Positions 45,052-57,981 of a DNA stretch of 64,000 nucleotides are shown here, in pieces. The notes below the pieces were generated by a model. That model was not told the DNA's origin and ran no database searches. It saw only the letters and a list, made by a program, of their open reading frames with translations. The translations under genes and the position numbers were made by a program. Position 1 is the first letter of the stretch. Each line of letters opens with the position of its first letter. The stretch lies in assembly GCA_004123355.1 (NCBI GenBank), contig SCHM01000002.1, forward strand, positions 682,001-746,000. Reading direction: 5' to 3'. The DNA is from Amphirosellinia nigrospora. Its lineage: Eukaryota > Ascomycota > Sordariomycetes > Xylariales > Xylariaceae.

Positions 45052-48000
45052 CTTGTATAGCGAATCACCAAAGTTCGGCCGCTAAAGCAAGACCGAAGTG
45101 TTACGGGGATCAAATTCCAGGCCTTCAGTCACCTATGAACAACCTTACTATGTAAAAGTGCCTATAACGTCATAAGAAACCTAGAATCTGCAAGTGGAGA
45201 AATAATAAACATTCACATGATCAGACCTCGGTCAGCCCTCGTCAGCCCTTGGTCAGCCCTTGGTATTCTACTTTGTCGTTGCCCCCCCCTTCTCCTACTG
45301 TGGCCCCAGTTGGTTGCGGTATGATATATGGCTTTATTTATCCTTTAGTTCTCTAATAGCCTAAGTAGGCCTCACTGATCTCATGCCTACTTCTACTTTA
45401 AGAAGTTCGTACGAGCTCGGGAAGGTTTATGGTTTATCCGGAATCAACACCTCAATCATGTATTGTGGCTGATATCTAGGAGCCCTAGCACCCTAATTGG
45501 TCAGACATGTCTAAGGTTTATTTATCTCCCTTATACTGAGTCTGCTCTAATTAAGAATACAGGGAGGGATTGCTCTATGCACAACATCTGTGACTCGGGA
45601 AGAAAGCAACACAGGGCCTATTGCCTCATCTAAACGCTCAGCTCCAATGTCGTACACTATATTAGTGAGACTCCCTAGCAGAAGGGCCTTTCAAGGCTCG
45701 TGTTCGCAATATCATAACGCAGAATAGTACGGCAGCTCGCAGGGTATATCAACTTGATACCGCGGGTAAACCTTCAGCTACGATTACGATGCATGAAGCC
45801 GTTTGTCGCGCGACTCGGCTAAGACTTCCAATTAATTATTATTTACGTACTAGACACGTGAGCTTCGTTTCGGCAGAGCTTACTTAACATTAGGTTGACT
45901 TCCAAGCTCAGACTTATGAATCGCTTACTCAGGACATCAAATTACGGCTCAACAGTGCGATAGGTACATGGAAGACATAAAAACATTGAGTTCCTTCTGC
46001 AGTGTCTTACTCTAAATAAAACTTTCAGACAATCTCTTCTAATAAATTATTCTCTAGTGTACGCGTAGGTTTGTATATAACATCGACACCATCATCATCA
46101 ATTTCACTACGCAGTTGGCCTTAGCGGGAAATTTCGGAGATAGATACGACTACACAACCACCTATGAAGTGGGGGTGTCTCACTTCCGTGGGGTACGGAC
46201 CTAGGACTAGAACATATGTAGCACACAAATCAGAATTCCGCATTAAGCGGGGATTGGTTAGTTAGGAGATATCTTATTGAACCATTAGCTGTGATACTCG
46301 TAGCCCAAAGGGTCACGAAAGAGCCATCGAGGTTAGTTTAAGGGCTATGCCAGGATATAGTGGCTCGGGAGTTGTCACCAACCCGCAAATCTACGACGGC
46401 AACTTTTACAAAGTATCAATAGAACGAAGTCGACTTCATTCACTAATCCGAAGGCCGCGTGTTTTCATGTCCTTTCCTATTTTGCTTATCCTTTTGGAGT
46501 ATTACGATAGTACCAATCTGTATATAGATTCCACCGAGGTTGTTACTTTATGACCCCACCTCACCCTCGGTTGTAAGACTCGCGTGCGCGTATTTGACTA
46601 GGTAGATAAGCCGCGTATAGACCGAATGGTAATGACAACAGCAATAATTGACCTACACTCTGTGGTTTGCGTGGTGTGCAAGAGTAACATTAACTTAGCG
46701 CCGTCAGGTTGGTACTGCTACTCTAAGACGCTAGTGATTCGAGAACGCTCGTGTGTAGCCTATACACCACCAGGTGCGTACCAAATAGGCGTCCCGGTAT
46801 CTAAATGGGTATGCTAGATTTGTCAACACGATATTCTGTGGTTTGGGTGGCGTCCGCCCCTCGTCCTATTAGCTCCTCAACCTCTTTAGCGTAGTTGTCA
46901 AGAGAAAGTCTTTGAGGACGACAAGTTACTAAATTCTTACAATATGGAGTGTTATGGAGTTTATGGTTCAGTCATCTGCAGGGTTGGACATCACGGAGTC
47001 ATCTGCCAGGCTACCTCTCCATTTCTTGTTTGCTAACCTTGTTTGCCTAAATTTCTGTACCTTCGCAATTGTTTGTGGGAGGTCTTCTTAAAGTCAATTT
47101 ACAGGCTTAAGCTTTCGTCACATGAACTTACGTATCCTCACAGAAGACAGTGTGTGCACTTTTCACTTTTACCCCCCAACCTTATATATCAGGCACGGGC
47201 CTGGTCACTGTACCTAGCCGGTGTCGGTCGAAGCGTCATCGCTAGGTAATTTTACGTTTCTCTGTTCCTTTCCCTATGCGTTACACAGGCGTCGTGTCAC
47301 AATATTAACCAAAAGTTAAAGGATCCGACAAGACGAAGGAGTCTCGCCGTGTGTTTGTAGCATTTTGTCATACCGTCGAAGAAAATGATCAGCTGGCTAC
47401 TGATGGGGGATGTGTCGGGTGAAATGAGCAGAGCCCGATGTAATACAGTTGTGCGACTTTTCCGATAAAAGCTCATTCACCGGTCTCCTTAAGCTAGGTG
47501 GTATAAGAGACAGAAGTGTTTCGGCAATGAGGTTAGTATGCACAACGAATAAAATTAATCACATGACTCAAACACTTGTCCTTCAGCAGTAACTGAGGCC
47601 TAGAATCTTTCTTTTCTGCATGTGTTTCAATGTCATCATATTTTACGTCTCCACCCGACGCAGCGGACAGAACCCCTCCCCGGTCGCATTTACCATTTTC
47701 TGGTCTTGGCTTCGATGAGGGTGCCTAGGTAGGCTTTTCTAATGATATCGCCTGCTCGAGCATCATCAATCGGCGTGTTTAGGGTAGTATACGATATGAA
47801 TACATACAGCTGCGAGTTCTCAATAACTACGTGTCTATCGGGAACATCTGCCGGCGCGTGCTAGGAAATTGAAACTAGCCTGCCACCGCAGATCGTGTTC
47901 TATTGCTTTTGGCGAGACGACAGGTCATATCAGCCTGCAACGGGGGCAAGTAAATGATTTTATAGGTACTATTATGTAGGTTACCTAGCCAGGTAAATTA

Positions 48001-51000
48001 GATTGTACAGTACATATAATGAGTTGATTTATCACTAATCATCACGGTAAGTACCATGTGCACTATATACTCTGAGTCGGTTATTTACAGCGCCTGCGGC
48101 ACTATTCCATTACCGTGTATAAACGTTGACTCATCGTAGTAATTAGGTAGTCTCCGTTGAGCCACGTCTACCGCGATCGATACTGAGATCGCATCATTAA
48201 TCCCAGCTTGTTTTCATACACCCTCTCGCCTATTCATCCATTCATTTACCTATAAATCAATAAGTCAATCATTCAAGATGACGGCGGGAAGGCTAGAGTC
48301 AGATGCTGTAGGGTATTTAGAGTTCGCCAGCCGGGGAGCAACAGGGTTGGTGCTACGTGCATCGCCTCAATCCGGTCGCAATTCATTCCTTCAGATGCAA
48401 TGAAACTAACCCCAGCCACCTCTGTCAACATTTACGAATCACAGTAACGGCAAATTCCATCTAGTTATAATGAGAGACCTTGTGTAGATCATTAACCACG
48501 TACAGTATGTTGCCGTTGTCTCTGAGCTGTTCCTTGAGTTAGTTGTCGTAATGTAGCGTGATTTCCTCTTGCAAATGTCTCTTTCTCACTACCTAGGTAT
48601 AAGGATAAGCATCACACTGAGTAGCAATCCATCAAACCCCCGAGGTTATATAATTTGTGATATCGGCTACCCTACACACCAGATCATCGCGTCATTCTTA
48701 GAGACGTTCCCCACCGAACCCTGGGAACCGGGGGTAAGCAAACAGTTAACAAACCTTAGTGTAGACTCGATAGCCATATAGGACCATGTTAATACCGTAT
48801 GCTTAGAAATTTCTTTCCTCTGCGCACGCAATCAACCCGCTGTATCGTGTCTTGCCGAATCCTTGACAGTGCAGACTAAAACCTTCAGCTTAACTTACTA
48901 GCACTATCTACATACCTACTTAGGTATCTAGGCACCTTATCTAGTAGCCCTCTAGGTGCAGACTTGAACCCAACCCTGAGACTAATCCTTGCGTTCCGAC
49001 CTTATGAACCAGACATTCAATGCCGACAAGAGTGGAGGGTGAAATCAACGCTGTTTCAGCAAATTCCGGCTAAATCTTCTCTAATTGAGCGATTCGACAA
49101 ACATATACAGTATTTAACTATGTACCCTCGGACAAAATACCTGACAGCTCTACCGGGGTTGGGTATGGCACAATTAATACCGTGTCGCATATCCGGACTA
49201 AATGGGCGTCCACTTAAACCAACACCGTTGGCGTGGGTATATTTCCCCGGCGAATCAGCTTATGAGGACATATAGTGTAGCTAAGATAGAAAGACTACCC
49301 TAAAACCTGCATCGTCAAGCAATTCACACCTAGCCATCAGCCATCTCATACATACTTAATACACCCCGACTGGCATCAGCTATACCTATCTGATTGCTGC
49401 ATCGTGCACACTGTCACCCCATACGGTGCCTACCCGGATCTCGGTAGTTATCCTACGAACGACGTCGATTAGATCAAACTAGCAAAAGCAAACAGAGAGG
49501 ACAACTCGGCCAATCATAGAGTATCTCGTCTGGCCCTCGGAGTTGTTTGGTCTTACATAGTACTACCACGAGGTAGTAGAGTTGGGCCATGCACTTCACA
49601 AGCCTCGGGGTGGGTGACCTGTCCAACGTGCCTCTTTAGGTAGCAACAAATTAGTTGCTGGCATAAGTGAGTATTAAAGGTGGGAATACTGGACTAGCGC
49701 ATAGTGGCCGACTGACCAACCATCGGCGCCCCTGGACCACCCCTGCCAGAGTTTCCGACGATAAGCCTAGAGGGTTGCTTAGTTTGTTTCCAAAGCTCAC
49801 AAGTACAGTACATTTCCATTTGCCGGTTGCCCATGTTTCTTTTCATCAATTACCAACTCTTGTCCTTACCCTGGATGTGCAATTAATTGACTACCCAACA
49901 CGTCCCACACTTGCGTACCTTTCCTCTTCCCGTCAACTTTTTTTTTCGGCCTCCCCCATCTAATTACCTTCCAGCTCGTATCCTAGAGCCCAACTCCCTT
50001 CCCATCGACATCGGCCCTTACAGAAACCTTTTATAGTAAGTCTCCCACTAGGTTCATCACCAAACCCTACCTATGTATTAGTAGTAGTCGGTGCTTGGGT
50101 GCTTGATTTTGAGTTACCAACATCGCGTCCCCCCCCGACCACGTAAAATCCGTTCTTTTCTAAACCTTCTCCTTCAACCATTGTTAATTCCACGTGCCCG
50201 CCTCAGTTGCCCCGACGCCCTCTTACTATTACGGTAATCATATCATATTCATACTGTCATCAACAACACTACATCACCCATACACCTTACTACACACGCA
50301 ACCCTGACCTCATCCTGTATCCGACGTACGCCCTGTGTTCAATCCTACATACTCGGCTAGCGTTCGGTTTCTAATCCCCACTTCGTCTTGCCTCTGCAAA
50401 TTTCAACTGTTGTTGGCTCCGATGCTGCAGGATCAACGTAGGTATCGCGTCCCTTGTCGGCAGAACAGCTTTCGTCGGCGTCTTTTAGTACGGCCCGCTT
50501 TTTCGAAAGATGCTCAACTGGCTTATATTGCCTCATCGCTTTGCGCCAAGTAACAGACACTATCGTCGACTTGGCGCAATGAAAACCCCACTGTTGCTCA
50601 TGTTCAATCCCTCTACCACGGTGGCATTCCGAAATATTTTATTTTAGTTCACTCGCTAATATGGAGAAATAGTCCAGCCTGTGCACCTCTTCCTTGTAGT
50701 TGGATGTACAGAGCATTGCCTCAGTCGTCATTTGTCGAGAAAAGGAGGGTGGGACGGATCAGCTTGCGCACACGCCACTTTCTTTCCAAGGCTTGGTGCT
50801 GCGGTTCCTCGCGGTCTTGCTGTGCCATTAACTCCGGGCTTTGGGGATCGAAGCTCGAGGAGACAACAAGCTTGAAGTGCACCACTGTTAGTTGAGTAAG
50901 AGACATCATCCATGATTGCTATTACTGACTTTGTTGTATCTCTCAGTTCACATTCACTGACTGTGTTATCGCCCACAAATAACATAACGCTGTCTCGTAC

Positions 51001-51046
51001 GCAACTGATTTGAGCTGCTTACAGTTGTACCATCACACCTACCGCC
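45052..51046. other. 6-kb gene-poor stretch
   Basis: No gene is supported over 6 kb, the longest gap in the window. The sequence has many TA-rich palindromic fragments (CATACCTACTTAGGTATC near 48912) and no frame with family resemblance. The final 1.3 kb is different: pyrimidine-rich (near 49925-50000 and 50110-50330), suggesting a long promoter and leader for the gene starting at 51047. It may be an eroded repeat region, but no element ends could be traced. Confidence 0.4.
45229..45263 (+). repeat. short tandem repeat, 3 x GTCAGCCCT
   Basis: GTCAGCCCT occurs at 45231-45239, 45241-45249 and 45252-45260, with spacers of one or two bases. Nothing else marks the site; likely replication slippage. 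Confidence 0.7.
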
Positions 51047-53435
51047 ATGGACAACCCAATAGTAGAAGAAGAGAAAAAGGATGTGTTGCCAACTAACGGT
51101 GACAAAGCAGGCGAGGACTCGCCAGCTGTAGGATTGTTAGTTACCAATTCTTTCTTCCCTTTGTTATTCAAACAAACCCTGGTCTTTTCTACTCTTACGT
51201 AGTTAGCAATTGCTAGCAATTACTGTCCTGCTTGTCTTGCAGTTGCCCTGCCACCCACACCCTCTGCAGCTCCTAACTTGCAACTGCCTTGACTACACAT
51301 TTCTTCCTATTCACTGAACACTAAACACTAAACACGAAACACCAAACACTTCCTTTAAGTCATATTCTATACTTCTAATTTCATCACATTACCCCACCAA
51401 ATATTGCCGGCAGGACCTGGCATAAACCATGCAATTACGCGGGTAAGAGGGCCACATGCACGTTTACACATATGCGCTCATACACAGAACACCTTTTTCT
51501 CAATCCATCTATATTTATGTACTGAGAGTGCTAACATCAGTGGTAGTCGCGCCATGCTGCCAAAGGTGCCTGATGTAGACATGGCTAATGGACGTGACTT
51601 GAGCCCTCCCGACTCGAGCTCGGTCTCTAGTGTAAACCCAGACATGTTGGGCGACGAGATCATCGTTGAACTCATGGTAATGGTGAGAAGCAGTCACCTC
51701 TCCGCGTTGTGTCAGATGCAGAAGATGGGGATACTACCAATAGTGTCGACGACGAACCTATTCCCCATTACCCCAAGCGTAAACGCGCATCCCTTTACAA
51801 TGACCTAGGCGAGGATAGGATGGACACTAGCTTGGTAGAGGAGCCGAATGACGCTGGTACGCCGCGTAGTAATCCAGCCAAACCCACCGTCGCGGTCGTC
51901 CGTGACACTAAAGGCATCACTATAGGTTACTGGCGCGACTCACAGTCCCTAATGTGAACGGAAAACACTCAGTTATTGGGTTTTATGGATGTCAGAGACC
52001 GTCTTCGAACGCGAATCCAGAACGTAACACAATCGGGCGATATGATCAATTCACGTCTTTTCCCCATCCGCCCGGCCCCGGAGGCAGTTGGGTTACATTT
52101 GAGAGAATCGTCTTTGACGACCACCTTATCGGATTAGATCACAACGAGATCAAGGAATATGTCAAGATTCGCAGTGAAATGTCTGCAAGTGAGGCTCCCG
52201 AGGCTCGTGAGGAAGGCCAGCGTAATGCCGCCCGAGAAGCTCGCCGGCGCCTTCAGGCAAACCCGGTTGCTGAAACGGCGCAACCGCCCTCTATTGCCTA
52301 CGGCCTCGAAATTCCCGACCACGCCCAATTCAACCGACATGAGGCAAAGCGTCGGCGCCTTGCTAGCGGTAACGCTCTTGCTTTAGAGCGTCCTCAAAAC
52401 CCTCTACCAAGTCAGGTCCAAACTCCCATTTCAAACAACCCCCAACTCCCGTCCCCTCAACTCCGATACAGCCACCATACCCAGGAATGCTAGACTCCCT
52501 TCCCGGAACCAGGCCCACTCGCATTCTTGTGGGTTGCTGGTCTAAATCCGCTGTCACCGACGATCGTGAGAGACATGCGGTTTACGGTATTCTTGGCGCA
52601 AATGACATGTTTCGTGTCAAGCTCGTTCGTGAGACCTGGATGGCCGATATGTAGATGGCAACTTTCCTGCTGGTGCCGGTGCCCTCTGGATTCCTTACGA
52701 GGAGGTTATCTTTCTACCACATATTGCACACCTCAGCCGGCCCGAAATGAAAGAGTACGTTCGTGTGCGTCAGAGCCAAATCGATGCTGGCGAAAAGGAG
52801 GACGAAAAGGTGTCGAATGAGACAAAGGCTGTGTATGATGCGCAGACCCGTGTAGCTCATGTGAGTAGAGGTCAAGTACCTGGGATGGTTATGCCACGTC
52901 AGTCTATCGGGGGGACAGAGAAGATATCCAAGATCATATCAATGGGCCACCTAATGGCAGTGGCCATGAGTTACGCCACCAACGTCGCGACATGATGCCC
53001 CGAAGCGAACCTATTCCCCGACACCCCCTCCCGGAGCCCGACATTAGACATCTCAATCGTCCCTCAAGCATAGACCCTGTTGAAAGGGTCCAGGGCTTGG
53101 CATCGCGAGAAGTTGCCAGAATGGAGGCTGTGCAGATGCGGCACGAAAGACAGCATCAGAACAGATTCCCTGTTGGAAATGCTGTAGAGTCCATTGATCA
53201 CCACCGACACCATTTCCAAGAGAATCGCGACAGAATGCAGAAAATCTGGGCATCCCAAGAGCAGAACAGAATCCGCGCGGGGATAGAGGACGCTAAAATG
53301 CATATGGGGATAAAATACGAACGAAAGCAAAACGGCCCATTCTCTGGGAAGCTAGTGAGCCAAGGCGCCATCCTCACAATCGACGGTGAAGATTATGTGG
53401 AATATCGCGTGCTTACGAAACCTAGTTTTTTCTAA
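51047..53435 (+). CDS. uncharacterised nuclear-type protein with duplicated module
   Basis: Conserved-looking protein I cannot name. The ATG at 51047 (ACCGCCATGG) gives MDNPIVEEEKKDVLPTNGDK; after a probable intron of about 400 bp, an acidic/Ser region (DMANGRDLSPPDSSSVSSVN) and a basic cluster (HYPKRKRASLYNDLG, possible nuclear signal) follow. Two copies of a module of about 95 residues come next: copy 1 from GITIGYWRDS (51912) through KHSVIGF, SWVTFERIVF and EIKEYVKIRSE (52180); copy 2 from RILVGCWSKS (52520) through RHAVYGILG, LWIPYEEVIF and EMKEYVRVRQSQ (52775). A Pro/Gln linker separates them. The tail is Arg/Gln/His-rich and ends KLVSQGAILTIDGEDYVEYR before VLTKPSFF. Frame slips near 51675, 51945, 52480, 52615 and 52900 break the reading. 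The module pairing suggests a domain arisen by internal duplication. Confidence 0.72.
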
Positions 53436-54680
53436 ACAGCTGGGCCCCTTTGGCAATGTAGCCTGTCTTCCCATGTCTTTCTCTCCTATCTCTTTCTTTC
53501 CTATGGCCTCATCTCGGATTGTCTTTTCTCGCAAATTGTAACTTCTCTGCACGCGGAACTTTTACAATATATACCCCTTTCCTTGTGATTTCTGGCGAGA
53601 CGGCAGTTTAGTCTACGATGTAGAACGACGCTTGAAGTGGAGAAAAGGCATTGGGGATTTCTTTCCTTACTTCGCTTGAAACGCCCTCAAGCGATGCGTT
53701 GTGATGAAGGAGATGGAGCAATATCATAGGGTCTTCGTTGCTTCAACCACATTGCCGGGCATCCAACGAGTTATGGAGGTTGGCGCTAGAGCGAGCCACG
53801 ACCAATTGCCTTGACCGGTATGGATGGATAGCTCTCTAAAGACACAAAACCAATCGGGCGAATATCCCCGAACTGCGACGGAATGAAGCGGAGGGGGGGA
53901 GGAACGGATGAGCATGCGGTTGAGTTATTCCAACATAATCTGTCTCAACTTCACTTTAATTACATGTATAATACATCAAGGAAAGAAGAAGCGGGATGCG
54001 AAAGGGAAATCGGCAATACTAGGACGTGAGGCGAAGGAGCGTTGACGATTAGTAAACACAGTTTGCCTGTCTCTCTCGCAAGTTTAGCATGCGTAGACTA
54101 ACAATTAAACTTGAGTTCTACAAAACAATGAACACCCTTCCAGTGACATCCATTCTGCTTTTATATTTTGGGGATATTATTAGCAGGTACTACGCACGTT
54201 ACTCTATGAGACCAACTCTTCTATTTTGCCAAAGTTTTCGAGAAGCCTTAATACCTTCTGCGCTTGCACCAAGCGGTGAATATCGATGATGCACTACAGC
54301 GAATACGAAATAAGGTATGTACAAGAAACATGGATATCATCCGGTCCCATCCGGGAATGACTTCGAACGGTGAGTGAATGGGATTCTGCCCTATCCGGGT
54401 AATCCGGCCTAGAGACTCTTGGTGGGTTCCTTCGCTACAGTGGCTAAGCATAAGCTAGCACACCGCAACGCTGACTCAGTTGACTCTAATATTCCCCTTC
54501 TTGGTAGCTACTTGTGGATTTGCTCGTCCGACAAAGCACCGGTGAGGTTGGAGTAAACAATTAGGAAGTATGAATATTACGTCACCCCCAACCTCAAAGG
54601 AATGAGTCTATAAGTGGCGGCGGCCCCCTCTGCGATATGTCTGAGACAGGTCTTCACTATTTTGTGGCGACTCTGTTATC
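53436..54680. other. intergenic region, 3' UTR and esterase promoter
   Basis: About 1.25 kb without a supported gene. It starts with a T/C-rich 3' flank (TCTTTCTCTCCTATCTCTTTC near 53475). Small frames at 53724-53915 and 54089-54289 have no resemblance to known proteins. Confidence 0.4.
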
Positions 54681-55681
54681 ATGGTTACATTATTGAGACT
54701 CTTGACTGCGGGGTTGCCGCTCTTTAAGGCGAGCTTAGCATCGTCACCCCTGGACCTCGGTGTAAGACGTAGTCTCTCCGGCTGCGGCAGTGAGCCAGAC
54801 GTCGCTCTCGACACACGGATCACGGCAGAACTTCCAAGCGGACGAACATACCTATTTTGGGTGCCGGCGAATTACAATCCTCAGAAAAAAACGTCTTTGA
54901 TTTTCGCGTTCCATGGCGCGACGAAGACGCCGGAGTCGCAGGCCGACCTGGACCTTCTGACCACGCCGTTCTTCAACAAGGACCACATCGTCGTGTATCC
55001 CTCGTCAGGAGAATACGGCGAGACGAAAGGGCGATACTGGCAGGGCGCGCCGCAAGTCCCGGCCGACGTCGACGACGTGGGCTACGTGCTGGAGATCCTG
55101 GACGCGGTGGAGGCGCGGTTCTGCATCGACACGGCCCGCGTGTATGCTACGGGAAAGTCGCAGGGCGGCATGATGACGAACAACCTTGCGTGCGACGCGA
55201 GGTCATCGGCGCGCGTGGCGGCGTTCGCGCCCGTCTCCGGGTCCTACTACGTGAACGTGACGGGGGCAGACTGTAAGCCGTCGATGCTCGCGTTCAACTG
55301 CCACCCGCGCGACCACACATCCCGATCTTCATCTTCCACGGCGGAAACGATATGACCATCAACTACACCGGCGGCCCACGTTCTGGGGAGTGCTTGCCGT
55401 ACATACCGTATTTTGTCTCTGCTTGGGCATTACGCGATGGGCTGAGCGGTACACCGGCACACGTCGGACCTCTCTCCGGCGCGGGGGATAATGCTACCAT
55501 GTATAGGTATGGATCGGGGGCACAGAAGGATCTCGTCGAATTTATATATGATGGCAATCATGTCGATCATCAGTGGCCCGCGACTATCCCGAACTCGGAT
55601 TCTATTGAGCACAACTCCCCGCCCGCAACGTTTAATGCGAGTTCGATTATAATGGATTTCTTCGGGAGATATACGCTATAG
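54681..55681 (+). CDS. secreted feruloyl-esterase / PHB-depolymerase-like esterase
   Basis: Secreted alpha/beta-hydrolase of the feruloyl esterase (CE1, LpqC-like) type, about 330 residues. A signal peptide opens the frame: MVTLLRLLTAGLPLFKASLA. Catalytic features: FAFHGATKTPESQ (oxyanion region), ATGKSQGGMMTNNLAC (nucleophile Ser in GKSQG), IFHGGNDMTINYTGG (acid Asp) and DGNHVDHQWP (His candidate). Cys residues at RSLSGCGSEPD, ARFCIDTARV, NLACDA and GADCKPS fit the disulfide pattern of these secreted enzymes. The N-glycosylation-type sites NVTGAD and NASSII are present. One frame slip near 55312 splits the gene: CACACATCC needs one more base to read HIPIFIFHGGNDM, so the right half is a second frame ending at 55681. 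Natural substrate (ferulate esters or others) is inferred. Confidence 0.82.
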
Positions 55682-57493
55682 AGGGGGAGACGGAAGGGAT
55701 GGTGCTAGTCTTTGTGCTTGGAGGTATGTCATCAGTAGTTTGGTCTTCGTACCTTCTGGAAGATACCTCCTTATCACTTTTGCCGCAGTCAGTGTATATA
55801 ATTCGTCGCCCTAGAGCGCCACAACTCCCACTTAAAGCAACGAAAAGTGCCTATATAATAAGTGCTCTTTGTTAATTCCTTCTATGATTCCTGCAACAAC
55901 GATATCTACGCAGGTCTGTCAACAACACTTATGCTAGAGCGCCCCCTTATACTCTTTCCTTTTATAGTTGCTCTATTTGCTAGGCTAAGCGATTCCTCAA
56001 GCGACTCTTGACGTTGCAGAGCTTTCATAACTCTACGAACTTAGCCATGGCCGATGAAAATACTCGGCTATCTGACTCTACGAAGAAGGGCGAAGACGCA
56101 TATAGAGAATGAGTTACAGGATTACTTGCGCACATCACGAATGTTATCAATCACAGCGTGCATTCCAAGGTGAAATACCAAGCGGAAACCGCATCAGTCA
56201 TGTTCCGTATCCGATGGTCTTGTAGAGGGCCTAACGGCTGGCGAACAGCGAGCAGATAATAGTATAGCGCGAACACATAATTTCTCAATGTATAGACTAG
56301 AGGATAGTTTACGCCCGCTCAAAAGCATTGCTACCAATCAAGTGGTTGCTCTTCCACTAACAGTGGGTGATCTTGACAAACTTTCATGTAAGCTGCTCCC
56401 CCGCTCCCTCCTCCTCTCAAATCTTGCGTACCGAATCCTGACCTGAGCGTCTGCGGTCGATGCTCTTCTCCGGCAACTAGGTCAAGTAACTGAGGAGGAT
56501 GCGAATAGGGGAGAGAAGATGGCCCAGCTTAAACGGTCCTCGGTATTAATCCACAGGGAGGGGCATATCATAGCCCACGTGCAGAGTCAGTTGCCCATGA
56601 CTCTAAAGATGATATCGCTGGATGATGGGCAAGCGTCTATATCTAGCGGGATTTTAGCATGCTCAGCTACGTAGCAAGCAAGGAAGCCGTCCAGACACTA
56701 ACGGGTTACGAATACCGACTCGAGCCAAACCCCACGAATAGAGGCATACATTGGTGAGGGATACACTCGGCTACCATCTACTAAATGACTAAGGAGCACG
56801 TAGTAGAAGATGCGTGCTGTTTACCCCTCTTTTAGGAAAGGGCAATATGGCAGATAGGATAATCGTAGAAAGTTGACATATGAGGTGCGTGCGTGCCTTA
56901 CTTGATCCAAAGTTGCTCTCGCACATCCTCTGTGTGAACGTTCAAAACTACACCTCCGTGCTTCTGCAGGTGGGCTTTATTCCCTAGCCATGGGCTGCAG
57001 ACTGGATATCAAACCCCTTTCTATTTCGCTTAGGCGCACGCACTAGGTGCGTGAGCCTCTTAGCATCCAGCATCGCGATGTAGTGATCCATGCAGATCCA
57101 ACGACCTGGATAATGGGCTAGGTATACCCGGCCAGGATTCTGAACTTAGATCCTGTTGAGTACAGCTTATCGCTCGCAACAATTCATGTGCGTTCCATCG
57201 TGAATATATTAACTTGGTAGATGTACTCGAGAGGGGCATGAAGTAGTAGCGACAGATCTCATGTTTTTGTCAACTACATTATCAGGTAGTAAATCAAGAT
57301 GCTGGTATCATGAGCTTCCTAAAGTCGAGAAACACACAGCTTGCCTTACAATCTATACAATGTTTCGTCGTCCATAGTCGCACTTCCCAGCCTTCCCAGC
57401 TCAAAAACCCGCAATTTGTGACTCCAGATCCCGATTCCCAAAAACCAACCAAACTCCCTGACTTTAAATCCCACGCCTCCAATTTGCCCGAGC
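55682..57493. other. 1.8-kb gene-free region
   Basis: No supported gene. Short protein-like runs exist on both strands (for example MAQLKRSSVLIHREGHIIAH near 56520 plus, and a minus-strand run near 56950-57070) but neither has a family resemblance or open frame. Confidence 0.35.
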
Positions 57494-57981
57494 TCAAGAG
57501 ACGAACCCGCTCCAGGGAGTCCCAAGCACACGGCCCTTCTCATCAATCTTGACACCTTCCCTCCGCAGCAATGACTTCTTCTCGCCAATAGTGATCCCCT
57601 CACCATCCTTTGAAGGGTATCCCTTGAAGCCGCCGAGCGCGCCCCCGTCGCGACGACGCGGTGGCATGGTACCTGGGGCGCGAAAGGATTCCGCCGTAGC
57701 GCGTTACCCACGGCTCGCGGGGAGGAGCCCAGATGTGAAGCCATTAGGCCGTACGTGGACACGCACCCCGGCGGTATCTGGCAGAGAAGCGTCCACACTT
57801 TCTTCTCGAAGATTGTGCGGTTGCTGGCTGCGATGCGCTCTAATTGGGGGCCCATGTCCTCTGGCCGTGGTACGATCTCGGCTACGATGTGGCGGGTTGA
57901 CACTGTCTTTGTCTTCTTGGGAGCGTCTTCGCCTTTTGAAACAGATGTGACGGCACGCTTTCGTTTTATTCCTGTTGACAT
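57494..57981 (-). CDS. O6-alkylguanine-DNA alkyltransferase-like protein
   Basis: Small DNA-repair protein of the O6-methylguanine-DNA methyltransferase DNA-binding family, about 162 residues. The start I choose, 57981, gives MSTGIKRKRAVTSVSKGEDA (an upstream in-frame ATG exists at 57999). The helix-turn-helix region reads KKVWTLLCQIPPGCVSTYGL then SPRAVGNALRRNP, and the active-site motif is VPCHRVVATG with the acceptor Cys present, unlike alkyltransferase-like (ATL) proteins that usually have Trp there. Just after it a GGGGG run (near 57660) needs one more G to give GGALGGFKGYPSKDGEGITI, GEKKSLLRREGVKIDEKGRV and LGTPWSGFVS with a stop at 57494. Without it the frame runs on to 57346. The short length without an N-terminal domain resembles small fungal MGMT/ATL proteins. 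Confidence 0.85.

Noticed and set aside
56037-57200. Short protein-like runs on both strands
   Set aside because: Interrupted, unrecognisable and without splice logic; could be relics but not supportable.
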